This document shows positions 32,003 to 41,111 of a stretch of DNA of 64,000 nt, piece after piece; position 1 is the stretch's first letter, and every line of letters starts with the position of its first letter. Where the stretch lies: assembly GCF_013009555.1 (NCBI RefSeq), contig NZ_CP046176.1, forward strand, positions 589,501 to 653,500, read 5' to 3'. The position numbers and the translations under genes are program-made. The stretch is from Phocaeicola dorei (lineage in GTDB: Bacteria > Bacteroidota > Bacteroidia > Bacteroidales > Bacteroidaceae). Below the pieces are notes generated by a model. It was given only the letters and a program-made list of their open reading frames with translations. It ran no database searches and had not been told where the DNA came from.

Positions 32003-34981
32003 ATGAACAGACAGAATTTACTTATTTTATTATGTATGCTTTTGCTTTTTCCCGTATCCGGACAGAGCAATAACCGTGAGAAATATAATTTTAACCCTGG
32101 ATGGTTGCTTTATATCGGAGATACGCCGGGGGCGGAAAGAACGGATTTTTCCGATGAAAACTGGAAAAAAATTACTTTGCCCCGGGCTTTTAATGAAGAT
32201 GAGGCATTTAAAGTACATATATGGGGAATGACGGATACTATAGCCTGGTATAGAAAACATTTCAGGCTCCCTAAGACTGCAAAAGGGAAGAAGGTCTTTA
32301 TTGAGTTTGAGGGAGTACGGCAGGCGGCGGATTTCTATTTGAACGGCAAGCATATAGGATTGCATGAAAATGGGGTGATGGCGGTAGGCTTTGATCTGAC
32401 TCCGTTTCTGAATTTTGGTGGAGAGAATGTGATTGCTCTCCGAACAGACAATGACTGGAGGTATAAGGAGCGTTCGACTGGAAGTTTGTTCCAGTGGAAT
32501 GATAGAAATTTCAATGCCAATTATGGAGGAGTACCTAAAAATGTATGGTTGCACATTACTGATAAATTATACCAGACCTTGCCTCTATACAGTAATTTAC
32601 AGACTACAGGGACTTACATCTATGCATCCGATATTAAGGTAAAGACCCGTGAGGCGGTTGTTCATGCAGAGTCACAGGTGCGGAATGAGTATGGCAAGTC
32701 CGTTCATGTGGATTATGAGGTGAGCATTTATGATTATGATGGAAAAAGGGTCAGTACATTCCGGGGACAACCGACGACAATGCAGTCCGGAGAAACAGTT
32801 GTATTGAAAGCTTCTGCACCGTTAAAAGATCTTCATTTTTGGAGTTGGGGCTATGGCTATTTATATGATGTGAAGACTACCCTGTTGGTGAATGGCCGTC
32901 CAGTGGATGAAGTTGTTACCAGGACAGGTTTCCGCAAGACTCGTTTTGGAGAAGGAAAAGTGTGGCTCAATGACCGTGTGTTGCAGTTGAAGGGATATGC
33001 GCAACGGTCCAGTAATGAATGGCCGGGAGTAGGAATGTCTGTACCGCCTTGGATGAGTGACTACTCTAACGGATTAATGATTGAGCATAATGCCAATCTT
33101 TTTCGGTGGATGCATGTCACTCCCTGGAAACAGGATGTGGAATCTTGTGACCGTGTGGGGGTGATACAGATGTTGCCTGCAGGAGATGCGGAAAAAGATG
33201 TGACCGGCAGACGTTGGGAACAACGGAAAGAGTTGATGAGGGATGTCATTATTTATATGCGTAATAATCCAAGTATTTTATTTTATGAATCGGGAAATGA
33301 ATCAATCAGCCGTGAGCACATGGTTGAGATGATTGCCATACGGGATCAGTATGATCCGTACGGAGGAAGGGCGATAGGTTCCCGGGAGATGCTGGATATT
33401 CGTGAGGCTGAATATGGTGGTGAAATGCTTTATGTGAATAAAAGTGAACATCATCCTATGATTCAGACTGAATATTGTCGTGATGAGGGGTTGCGTAAAT
33501 ATTGGGACGAATATAGTTATCCGTTTCATAAACAGGGAGATGGTCCTTTGCACAAAGGACAGGATGCCGGAGCATATAATCAGAATCAGGACAGGCTGGC
33601 TGTGGAGTTTGTCCGACGTTGGTATGATTTGTGGCGTGAGCGTCCCGGAACAGGCCGGCGTGTCAATTCAGGAGGTGCGAAGATTGTGTTTTCCGATACG
33701 CAGACTTATGGACGTGGTGCCGAGAATTATCGCCGGAGCGGTGTGGTGGATCCGTTGAGAATCCCTAAGGATGGCTTCTTTGCACACAAGGTAATGTGGG
33801 ACGGATGGGTGGATGTGGAAAACTATCATACTCATATTATTGGTCATTGGAATTATACTCCGGATGTGAGAAAACCTGTTTATGTGGTTTCATCGGGAGA
33901 TGCAGTGGAACTGTTTGTAAATGGAAAATCCAAAGGTTTCGGCAGACAGGATTATCGGTTCTTGTTTACTTTTGATTCTGTGCAATGGGAGAAAGGGACG
34001 ATTGAAGCCATATCTTACGATGAACAGCATAAAGAATTGAGCCGTCATTCTCTTCAAACCGTTGGAGAGCCTGAACGGTTAAAACTGACCTTGATGCATA
34101 GTCCGCAAGGCGTCTTTGCCGACGGCGCTGATATAGCTATGGTGCAGGTGGAAGTGGTGGATGGCAATGGAGAACGATGCCCGTTAGCTAATCATAAGAT
34201 AAAGTTTGATTTACAAGGCCCGGCTGAATGGAGAGGAGGAATAGCACAGGCGGCAGATAATTATGTGTTGGCAAAAGAACTTCCTGTGGAATGTGGTATA
34301 ACACGAGTGATGATCCGCTCGACAACGCAACCGGGAAATGTGGTGCTGAAGGTGGCTGCGGAAGGGTTGGCTTCAGAAGAAATAGCTTTCAGTACGCAGC
34401 CGGTAGAAGTTAAAAATGGCTTAAGTACCTTTTTCCCTTCCGTTGGGTTGCCTAGCCGCTTTGACCGTGGTGAAACTCCGTCCTCGCCCTCTTATAAAGA
34501 GACCAAAGTTGATGTCAGAGTGGCTGATGTTACAGCCGGAACAAATCAAAGGGATGCAGGGAAAAGTTTTGATGACAACGAATTGAGCGAGTGGAAAAAT
34601 GATGGCAGGTTGAACACCGCCTGGATTACATATAAATTGGAAAGGCGTGCGGAAATAGATGATATCTGTATCAAACTGACCGGATGGAGGCAGCGTTCTT
34701 ATCCGCTTGAAGTATATGCCGGAGAACACTTGATTTGGAGCGGGAACACGGAGAAAAGTTTGGGATATGTTCATTTGATGATTGACCGTCCGGTACGTTC
34801 TGATGAGATAACCATCCGTTTGAAGGGGGCTACTCAGGATTCCGATGCATTCGGCCAAATCATAGAAGTTGTGGAACCCAAGGCCGGAGAGCTTGATCTT
34901 TTCAAAGCTGAAGGAGGCAAGAAGGTACACAATGAACTCCGGATAGTTGAGGTGGAATTTTTAGAAACTTTGAATCAGTAA
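32003..34981 (+). CDS. Glycoside hydrolase family 2, with C-terminal carbohydrate-binding-like domain
   Basis: 992 residues from ATG 32003 (MNRQNLLILLCMLLLFPVSG). The ATG at 31991 is an alternative; 31910 would lie inside the promoter. N-terminal sugar-binding jelly roll (RTDFSDENWKKITLPRAFNE, IEFEGVRQAADFYLNGKHIG), Ig-like domain, TIM barrel with acid/base Glu433 in YESGNES and nucleophile Glu490 in IQTEYC, then further beta domains and a C-terminal region (about 850-990; RLNTAWITYKLERRAEIDDI) resembling an F5/8-type carbohydrate-binding domain. Activity could be beta-galactosidase or beta-glucuronidase. It heads an operon with GH88 and DUF2264, and uronide-acting neighbours favour an acidic substrate. 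Confidence 0.88.
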   Translation: MNRQNLLILLCMLLLFPVSGQSNNREKYNFNPGWLLYIGDTPGAERTDFSDENWKKITLPRAFNEDEAFKVHIWGMTDTIAWYRKHFRLPKTAKGKKVFIEFEGVRQAADFYLNGKHIGLHENGVMAVGFDLTPFLNFGGENVIALRTDNDWRYKERSTGSLFQWNDRNFNANYGGVPKNVWLHITDKLYQTLPLYSNLQTTGTYIYASDIKVKTREAVVHAESQVRNEYGKSVHVDYEVSIYDYDGKRVSTFRGQPTTMQSGETVVLKASAPLKDLHFWSWGYGYLYDVKTTLLVNGRPVDEVVTRTGFRKTRFGEGKVWLNDRVLQLKGYAQRSSNEWPGVGMSVPPWMSDYSNGLMIEHNANLFRWMHVTPWKQDVESCDRVGVIQMLPAGDAEKDVTGRRWEQRKELMRDVIIYMRNNPSILFYESGNESISREHMVEMIAIRDQYDPYGGRAIGSREMLDIREAEYGGEMLYVNKSEHHPMIQTEYCRDEGLRKYWDEYSYPFHKQGDGPLHKGQDAGAYNQNQDRLAVEFVRRWYDLWRERPGTGRRVNSGGAKIVFSDTQTYGRGAENYRRSGVVDPLRIPKDGFFAHKVMWDGWVDVENYHTHIIGHWNYTPDVRKPVYVVSSGDAVELFVNGKSKGFGRQDYRFLFTFDSVQWEKGTIEAISYDEQHKELSRHSLQTVGEPERLKLTLMHSPQGVFADGADIAMVQVEVVDGNGERCPLANHKIKFDLQGPAEWRGGIAQAADNYVLAKELPVECGITRVMIRSTTQPGNVVLKVAAEGLASEEIAFSTQPVEVKNGLSTFFPSVGLPSRFDRGETPSSPSYKETKVDVRVADVTAGTNQRDAGKSFDDNELSEWKNDGRLNTAWITYKLERRAEIDDICIKLTGWRQRSYPLEVYAGEHLIWSGNTEKSLGYVHLMIDRPVRSDEITIRLKGATQDSDAFGQIIEVVEPKAGELDLFKAEGGKKVHNELRIVEVEFLETLNQ

Positions 34982-35036
34982 TTTCAGAAATTAAGAAAAT
35001 ACGTCTATATTTACATCAATTATAAAATATCTTTTT

Positions 35037-36227
35037 ATGAAAAATATATTCATAGGGTTGATAGCTGTTTGGGGGCTTTTTCTCGTTTCATGTGAAACAA
35101 GGGAGCCCATGGCTGAAGTAATAGAAAGAGGGCTGGAGGTTTCCAAACGGCAAGCTGTCTTTTTAGCGAAGGAAGTGGAAAATCAGAAAGGAAGGCTTCC
35201 ACGGACTTATGAGGGTGGTGAACTGAAAACATCCGATTACCGGGCATGGATTTCCGGCTTTTTCCCGGGAGTGTTATGGTATTTGTATGAGAATACGCCT
35301 ACGGATGAACTGAAAAGATATGCGGAACTATATACAGAACGGGTGGAGTCTGCCAAGGATATGACCACCACCCATGATTTAGGATTTATGTTATATTGTA
35401 GCTTCGGAAACGGATATCGGTTGGCAAAGAATCCTCATTATTTAGAGGTGATGACTGTAGGAGCGGAATCCTTGGCAACTCGTTATGATGAGCGGGTAAA
35501 AGCTATCAAATCGTGGAATTCAAATGAAAAATGGCAGTTTCCCGTCATTATTGATAATATGATGAATCTGGAATTTTTGTTTTTTCTTGCTAAGACAACG
35601 GGGGAAAAACGTTTGATGAATATGGCTGACAGTCATGCACAGACCACTCTTCGACATCATTTTAGAGATGATTATAGTTGTTATCATGTAGTTTCTTATG
35701 ATACGCTTTCCGGACAACCACATTTTAAAGGTACTCATCAGGGGTACGCCGACAATTCGGCATGGGCCAGAGGACAGGCATGGGCGCTGTATGGCTATAC
35801 CATGATGTACAGGGAGACCGGAAAGACCGAATATTTGGAACAGGCGCGGAAAGTAGCTTCTTATATTAAGAATCATCCCAATTTGCCGGACGATAAAATA
35901 CCTTATTGGGATTTTGACGCACCGGATATTCCTGCTGCTCCCCGGGATGCATCCGCCGCTGCTGTTATGGCATCGGGACTTATTGAACTGAGTCAGCTGG
36001 ATAAAAGTAAGGAAGGAGCGGATTGGCTGGAGCTGGCAGAAATGCAGATTCGTTCTTTGTCCTCTCCGGAGTACCTTGCCGAACCGGAAACCAACGGAGG
36101 TTTTATCTTGAAGCATAGTGTGGGAAATTATAATAAGAATTCGGAAGTAGATGTTCCCCTGTCTTATGCAGATTATTATTATGTCGAGGCTTTGTTACGC
36201 TTAAAAAAACTACAGAATGAGAACTAG
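35037..36227 (+). CDS. Glycoside hydrolase family 88 (unsaturated glucuronyl hydrolase type), lipoprotein
   Basis: 396 residues; lipobox LFLVSC at about residue 19. An (alpha/alpha)6-barrel protein with family motifs: SDYRAWISGFFPGVLWYLYE, Asp114 in TTHDLGFM and Asp173 in IIDNMMNLEFLF at the two catalytic Asp positions of unsaturated glucuronyl hydrolases, and HQGYADNSAWARGQAWALYG. GH88 enzymes remove 4,5-unsaturated uronic acid from lyase products by hydration of the double bond. No polysaccharide lyase is visible in this window, so the unsaturated oligosaccharides may come from enzymes encoded elsewhere. It lies 55 bp after GH2; the next gene overlaps its end by 11 bp. Confidence 0.92.
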   Translation: MKNIFIGLIAVWGLFLVSCETREPMAEVIERGLEVSKRQAVFLAKEVENQKGRLPRTYEGGELKTSDYRAWISGFFPGVLWYLYENTPTDELKRYAELYTERVESAKDMTTTHDLGFMLYCSFGNGYRLAKNPHYLEVMTVGAESLATRYDERVKAIKSWNSNEKWQFPVIIDNMMNLEFLFFLAKTTGEKRLMNMADSHAQTTLRHHFRDDYSCYHVVSYDTLSGQPHFKGTHQGYADNSAWARGQAWALYGYTMMYRETGKTEYLEQARKVASYIKNHPNLPDDKIPYWDFDAPDIPAAPRDASAAAVMASGLIELSQLDKSKEGADWLELAEMQIRSLSSPEYLAEPETNGGFILKHSVGNYNKNSEVDVPLSYADYYYVEALLRLKKLQNEN

Positions 36228-37446
36228 GAATTGTTTGTTGATTGCTTTTTGTTTTATTTTTTTGTGTGGAAAACTGTATGCTCAGCCCACAGGTAGTGAG
36301 GACCGTATGTACTGGGTGCAGACTTTAACAAGGATTGCTGATCCTGTGTTGGTCAATCTCAGTCAGGGCACGTTGAAAAAGAATATGCCGTTTGAGTCAC
36401 TGTCTGATGAACCTTTACGTAGAAGTGTTTCCTATCTGGAAGCGGTAGGAAGAACCGTTTGCGGTATTGCTCCTTGGCTGGAACTGGGACCTGATGATAC
36501 TCAGGAAGGAAAGTTAAGAGAAAGGTATATTCAACTGGTGGTTAAAGGACTGAAACAGGCTGTCGATCCGCAATCAGCTGATTATTTGATGTTTGATAAC
36601 CGTCATTCCCAGCCCTTGGTAGATGCGGCTTTTCTTGTACAAGGTTTGTTGAGAGCTCCCAGACAACTTTGGGGAAATCTGGATGTGGATATTCAAAAAA
36701 AACTGGTGTATGAGTTGAAAAGAACGCGTGGCATAAAGCCTAATGAGAGTAATTGGTTGCTTTTCGCTTCGATGGTAGAAGCGGCCTTGTTGGAATTTAC
36801 GGGGGAATATGATAGTCAGAGATTATATTATGGTGTAAACCGTTTCATTGATGAATGGTATAAAGGAGATGCCTGGTATGGAGATGGGGCAGAATTGCAT
36901 CTGGATTATTATAACAGTTTGGTCATCCATCCGATGTTGACGGATGTATTGTATGTCATGAAAAAGCATGGATTGGAGCGTGCTGAGTTCTTGGAACGCC
37001 AATTGGTTCGTCAACAACGAATGGCTGCCCAGCTTGAACGGATGATCTCTCCGGAAGCCACTTATCCTGTAGTGGGCCGTTCTATCGTGTATCGTTTTGG
37101 CGCTTTTCATGCGCTTTCTCAAATTGCTTTGTTGGACAAGATTCCTCAGCCTCTTTCCAAAGGACAGATCCGTTCTGCTCTGACAGCTGTTATGCAGAGG
37201 CAGATATCTATGCCCGGTACTTTTGATGAAAACGGGTGGCTGAGAATTGGTTTTTCAGGCAGTCAGATAAATATGTCCGAACCTTATATAAATACAGGCA
37301 GTCTGTATATGTGTACAGCGGTCTTTTTGCCATTGGGACTTCCGGCAAATCATCCTTTCTGGACTGAGCCTTATAGTGAATGGACTAACCTGAAGGCATG
37401 GAAAGGTGTTGATGTAGGGGCGGATAAGGCTTTGAGAAAAGGTTAG
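36217..37446 (+). CDS. DUF2264 protein (GH154-type, probable uronidase), secreted
   Basis: 409 residues. Signal peptide MRTRNCLLIAFCFIFLCG, ending near YAQ. DUF2264 features: EDRMYWVQTLTRIADPVLVN, GRTVCGIAPWLELG, HSQPLVDAAFLVQGLLRAP, SNWLLFASMVEAALLEFTGE, WYGDGAELHLDYYNSLVIHP and GFSGSQINMSEPYINTGS. To my knowledge this family is now CAZy GH154, with beta-glucuronidase activity reported in Bacteroides arabinogalactan degradation; I am less sure of that link than of the DUF2264 call. Its ATG overlaps the GH88 stop by 11 bp, indicating translational coupling. It ends the operon; a 17-bp-stem terminator follows. Confidence 0.85.
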   Translation: MRTRNCLLIAFCFIFLCGKLYAQPTGSEDRMYWVQTLTRIADPVLVNLSQGTLKKNMPFESLSDEPLRRSVSYLEAVGRTVCGIAPWLELGPDDTQEGKLRERYIQLVVKGLKQAVDPQSADYLMFDNRHSQPLVDAAFLVQGLLRAPRQLWGNLDVDIQKKLVYELKRTRGIKPNESNWLLFASMVEAALLEFTGEYDSQRLYYGVNRFIDEWYKGDAWYGDGAELHLDYYNSLVIHPMLTDVLYVMKKHGLERAEFLERQLVRQQRMAAQLERMISPEATYPVVGRSIVYRFGAFHALSQIALLDKIPQPLSKGQIRSALTAVMQRQISMPGTFDENGWLRIGFSGSQINMSEPYINTGSLYMCTAVFLPLGLPANHPFWTEPYSEWTNLKAWKGVDVGADKALRKG

Positions 37447-37462
37447 GTGTTTATGAAAAGAA

Positions 37463-37525
37463 AAGTAACTTAACTTATTTACCCGGGTAAGTCAACTTAA
37501 ATGCCGAAGTAACTTAACTTACTTG
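37463..37525. repeat. Direct repeats with a central palindrome
   Basis: AAGTAACTTAACTTA occurs at 37463-37477 and again at 37507-37521, 44 bp apart. Between them is the 12-bp palindrome TTACCCGGGTAA (37479-37490) and a partial third copy (GTCAACTTAA). The element lies just after the DUF2264 stop and before the operon terminator. Function unknown. Confidence 0.6.
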
Positions 37526-37575
37526 GTCTATGAAGATAGCTTACTTTTCATTGGCCAGTTTGTCTGATTTTAAAG

Positions 37576-37617
37576 AGCATGGAGATTTTTCCATATTAAA
37601 GGAAAAATCTCCATGCT
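37576..37617 (+). terminator. Rho-independent terminator at the end of PUL 2
   Basis: A perfect 17-bp stem, left arm 37576-37592 (starts AGCATGGAG), right arm 37601-37617, loop of 8 bases, followed by TTATGTTTGT. It separates the GH2-GH88-DUF2264 operon from the GH106 gene. Confidence 0.85.
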
Positions 37618-37631
37618 TTATGTTTGTATGT

Positions 37632-37676
37632 CAATAGAATAGCTATTGTGTAATATGGAATCCCCCTCTACTTTTG
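37632..37676 (+). promoter_or_regulatory. Promoter of the first GH106 gene, with inverted repeat over the -33 box
   Basis: TTG (37646-37648), 20 bp, TACTTTTG (37669-37676, exact -7 match), followed by GCATGG. The inverted repeat CAATAG-AATAG-CTATTG (37632-37648) overlaps the -33 box and could be an operator. The leader just before the start codon (ATAAAACTTTAATT) closely matches that of the SusC gene at 44172, whose -7 box is also followed by ACATGG. Confidence 0.65.
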
Positions 37677-37711
37677 CATGGAATAAATTATAAAACTTTA
37701 ATTGATTGGCA

Positions 37712-40700
37712 ATGGAAAACAACAAGATGTTCAAAAGTCTTTATGATCGTATTTTATCTGTGAAATTCCTAAATACAGTTTTAATAGGTTGTGCTGTAAT
37801 GGGAGGGGCTTGTTCTCTTTCGCATCCGATAACCGATATGACCACCAAAGAAAAGGCTTGGGAGGAGTTTTCTCATCCTGTAGATTCCACCCGTACTAAA
37901 GTTTGGTGGTTTCATGGAGAGACAGAAACAACTCGTGAAGGTATAACCGCAGATTTGGAAGCTTACAAGCGTGCCGGAATTGGAGGGGTGGTATATTACG
38001 ACCAGGTTCATGGAAAGGCGGAGAATGCGTTGCCTGCATTATCTCCGGCATGGTGGGATATGTTGCGCTTTGCAGCATCTGAAGCCAAACGTATCGGACT
38101 TTCCTTTGAAGTGAATCTTTCTAATGGTTTTGTAGCAGGAGGTCCTTGGATTACTAAAAGGTTGGGGATGCAACGTCTCATAGCCAGTGATACTCTTGTC
38201 AGCGGTGACCAACATTTCTCTGCTATACTTTCCAAGCCCGGAAAAGATGAATGTTGGGATGTGGCGGTACTAGCTTTTCCTGCTACCCGACAGAATTGGG
38301 AAACAAGTTACCACCGCCGTCCTCGTATAACGACAACCCCTTCTCATATTTTGGGTAAATCATTATTTCAGCCAGATGGTACACTCGTTACAATTCCTGC
38401 ACGTGCTGCCGGAGAATCTGTTTTGGTGAATCTTGATTTTGGTGAGGATTTTACCGCTCGCAGCATCAGCTATCAGGTTCGTCCACGTGGGGCAAAATCT
38501 TCTACAGGGGCTATGAATCCTCCCGGGCATCCGGCTGAGAGTTTTTATGGCTTGGGGTACCAAAAATTACCAGATATAGGACAGTTGGAGGTTTCCAATG
38601 ATGGTATTAATTATGAGAGAGTTTGTGATTTGAAACCTATTTATCAGACTCCGAGTAATCGTTGGATTCAAAAAACAATTTCATTCCCGGCAGTAAAAGC
38701 TCGTTATTTTCGTCTGAATTTTCACGATTGGTATCTTCCTAAAGATACTCGTCCGGATTTGGTGATAGGAAACTTTTCTCTCTCTTCACGTGCACGAATG
38801 GACCAATGGGAAGAACGTGCCGCACTCTATTCTGAATATATTCAGAGAAATCTAACACCACCTTATGAGGGCGAAGAGACGATAGACCCGGAAAAAATAG
38901 TAGACCTTACAGATAAAATGGATTCTGAGGGGAAGTTGGAGTGGGAGGTTCCGGCAGGAGAATGGGTGATTATGCGTTTTGCTCATGAGCCTACTGGCGG
39001 TCCGTTGAGACATGGGCGTGCCAATTTAATGGGATTGGAATGTGATAAAATGTCGGTAGAAGCGGTGACGGTTCAATGGGAAAATTATACCAAACCTATT
39101 TTGGATTCTTTAGCTGCTATCGGTTGTTTGCCTGCAGGAGTCACCATGGATAGTCATGAGGCCGGTTCGCAAAATTGGACTCCGGGGTTTGAACAGGAGT
39201 TTTTACATCGAAAAGGGTATGATATGCGTTGTTATCTGCCGGCTATGATGGGATATATCGTAGGTTCGGTGTCTCAGAGTGACGGTTTCCTATATGATAT
39301 GCGCCGTACAATGGCTGATATGATTTCTGATAATTATTACGGCACGTTGCAAAAATTAAGTGATAAGGCGGGAGTGAATCTGACAGCACAGGCTGTGGGG
39401 AACGGATTGAGCCTGGTGGCGGATAATCTTCAGGCAAAAGGACGTGTTAATAAACCACAAGGTGAATTCTGGACTTCACATCCTGATGGAGGGTATGATG
39501 TGAAGGAAACTTCATCTGCCGCTCATTTTTACGGAAAGCCTATTGCTTCAGCGGAAGCTTTTACCGGCAGCCGTTATTATCACTGTTTTGCAGATCAGAA
39601 AAATTCGGCGGATTATGCTTATGCTTTTGGAGTGAATGAATTTGTGTTATGTGCGTCTGCTTATCAGCCTTGGATTGATAAATATCCGGGTAGTACGGCT
39701 GGCGGCAAGCATTATTGTCTGAATAGGAACAATACTTACTGGGAATATAGCCGCCCGTTCTGGGATTATCAGGCACGTTGTTCCGCATTGATGCGTAAAG
39801 GAGTGCCTGTTGTCGATATATGTGTGTATTTGGGACAGAATCCGCCGGTGAAATTGGTAACTTATCGCCTTCCTGAAATCCCCGAAGGTTATGATTTTGA
39901 TGTTTGTACAGCTGAGGCATTAGTAGGGCGTACGATGGCTGTGGATGGTCGGTTGACCTTACCGACAGGAATTAGTTATAGTTTATTGGTGATTCAGCGT
40001 AATAATGATATGCCCTTGCATGTGTTGCGTCATATAGCTGGTTTAGTTAAAGGAGGTGTCATCGTTTGTGGGCCACGTCCGGATGGTTCCGATTCCTTGA
40101 AAGATAAAGCGGAATCGGAAGAATATCGAGCATTGGTTGATGAGTTGTGGGGAGAGTTGACTACTGTATCACAGATCCGTAAAGTCGGTAAGGGGAAAAT
40201 TTATGAAAATATTCCATTGTCGGAGGTTTTGAAATATGAAAATATTCGTCCTGATATAGCAATAAAAAGTGGTAATACAGCGAAGGATAAAGTTTATTTT
40301 GTTCATCGTCGTTTATCGGATGCCGATGTGTATTTTTTGAATAATCATAGTGACAGAGCTTTTCATGATACTGTCCGGTTGCGTACGGATGCCCGACAGG
40401 CGGAATATTGGGATGCTGTGACTGGGCAACGTTATATGATACCTGTAAAAGCATCCGGAGAAAAAGGTATGTTGTTGAACTTGACTTTGGCTCCTCGTGA
40501 GTCTGGATTTATAGTGACTTCAAATAATCAGGCAACCGGTTTATTGCCGATAATAGCGGATGTACAAGAAACAATTACTCCGATTGAGGGTAGTTGGAAT
40601 GTTTATTTTGATCCTCGCTGGGGTGGTCCCGGGAAAGTCGTTTTTGACGAATTGATAGATTGGACAGTGCATGCCGATACAGGTATCCGTTATTATTCAG

Positions 40701-41056
40701 GCACGGCGGTTTATCATAAAGAATTAAATCTGGCGATACCTGCTCAAAATGAACGGTTACTGCTTCGTTTTCCTCGCTTAGGTTCCTTAGCGCGTGTCTG
40801 GGTAAATGGAAAAGAAGTCGTTACTGTATGGTGCTCTCCTTGGGAGGCTGATATAACCTCTTATGTCCATGAGGGTAAAAATAATCTAAAAATAGAGGTG
40901 GTTAATTCATTGATGAACCGTATGATTGGGGATGCCTCACTTCCTGAATCTGAGAGGTTTACTTATGCTTATCCTCAAATAGCTACTCCGACTGATAAAC
41001 TTGTGCCTTCGGGTATTATGGAGCAATTGAATTTGGTGTACCGACAGTGTCAGTAA
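37712..41056 (+). CDS. Glycoside hydrolase family 106 (alpha-L-rhamnosidase type), lipoprotein, copy 1
   Basis: 1114 residues from ATG 37712 (the TTG at 37706 is a poorer start). Lipobox GGAC near residue 32. GH106 motifs: VWWFHGETETTREGITADLE, then AYKRAGIGGVVYYDQVHG; FEVNLSNGFVAGGPW; MDSHEAGSQNWTPGFEQEFL; AEAFTGSRYYHCFADQK; and a C-terminal sandwich (WNVYFDPRWGGPGKVVFDEL, RVWVNGKEVVTVWCSPWEAD). These enzymes release alpha-linked L-rhamnose by inversion. It is a close paralogue of the gene at 49029-52355, including the near-identical IEVVNSLMNRMIGDASLPES. GH2 follows, 55 bp from stop to chosen start. Confidence 0.93.
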   Translation: MENNKMFKSLYDRILSVKFLNTVLIGCAVMGGACSLSHPITDMTTKEKAWEEFSHPVDSTRTKVWWFHGETETTREGITADLEAYKRAGIGGVVYYDQVHGKAENALPALSPAWWDMLRFAASEAKRIGLSFEVNLSNGFVAGGPWITKRLGMQRLIASDTLVSGDQHFSAILSKPGKDECWDVAVLAFPATRQNWETSYHRRPRITTTPSHILGKSLFQPDGTLVTIPARAAGESVLVNLDFGEDFTARSISYQVRPRGAKSSTGAMNPPGHPAESFYGLGYQKLPDIGQLEVSNDGINYERVCDLKPIYQTPSNRWIQKTISFPAVKARYFRLNFHDWYLPKDTRPDLVIGNFSLSSRARMDQWEERAALYSEYIQRNLTPPYEGEETIDPEKIVDLTDKMDSEGKLEWEVPAGEWVIMRFAHEPTGGPLRHGRANLMGLECDKMSVEAVTVQWENYTKPILDSLAAIGCLPAGVTMDSHEAGSQNWTPGFEQEFLHRKGYDMRCYLPAMMGYIVGSVSQSDGFLYDMRRTMADMISDNYYGTLQKLSDKAGVNLTAQAVGNGLSLVADNLQAKGRVNKPQGEFWTSHPDGGYDVKETSSAAHFYGKPIASAEAFTGSRYYHCFADQKNSADYAYAFGVNEFVLCASAYQPWIDKYPGSTAGGKHYCLNRNNTYWEYSRPFWDYQARCSALMRKGVPVVDICVYLGQNPPVKLVTYRLPEIPEGYDFDVCTAEALVGRTMAVDGRLTLPTGISYSLLVIQRNNDMPLHVLRHIAGLVKGGVIVCGPRPDGSDSLKDKAESEEYRALVDELWGELTTVSQIRKVGKGKIYENIPLSEVLKYENIRPDIAIKSGNTAKDKVYFVHRRLSDADVYFLNNHSDRAFHDTVRLRTDARQAEYWDAVTGQRYMIPVKASGEKGMLLNLTLAPRESGFIVTSNNQATGLLPIIADVQETITPIEGSWNVYFDPRWGGPGKVVFDELIDWTVHADTGIRYYSGTAVYHKELNLAIPAQNERLLLRFPRLGSLARVWVNGKEVVTVWCSPWEADITSYVHEGKNNLKIEVVNSLMNRMIGDASLPESERFTYAYPQIATPTDKLVPSGIMEQLNLVYRQCQ

Positions 41057-41111
41057 CAGGAAAATGCGTTTACATATCAATCAGGAACAAAACACTAAAA
41101 TATTATACTTT

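Noticed and set aside
34421..34930. 169-codon minus-strand frame inside the GH2 gene
   Set aside because: Antisense shadow; the GH2 C-terminal domains on the plus strand explain the region.
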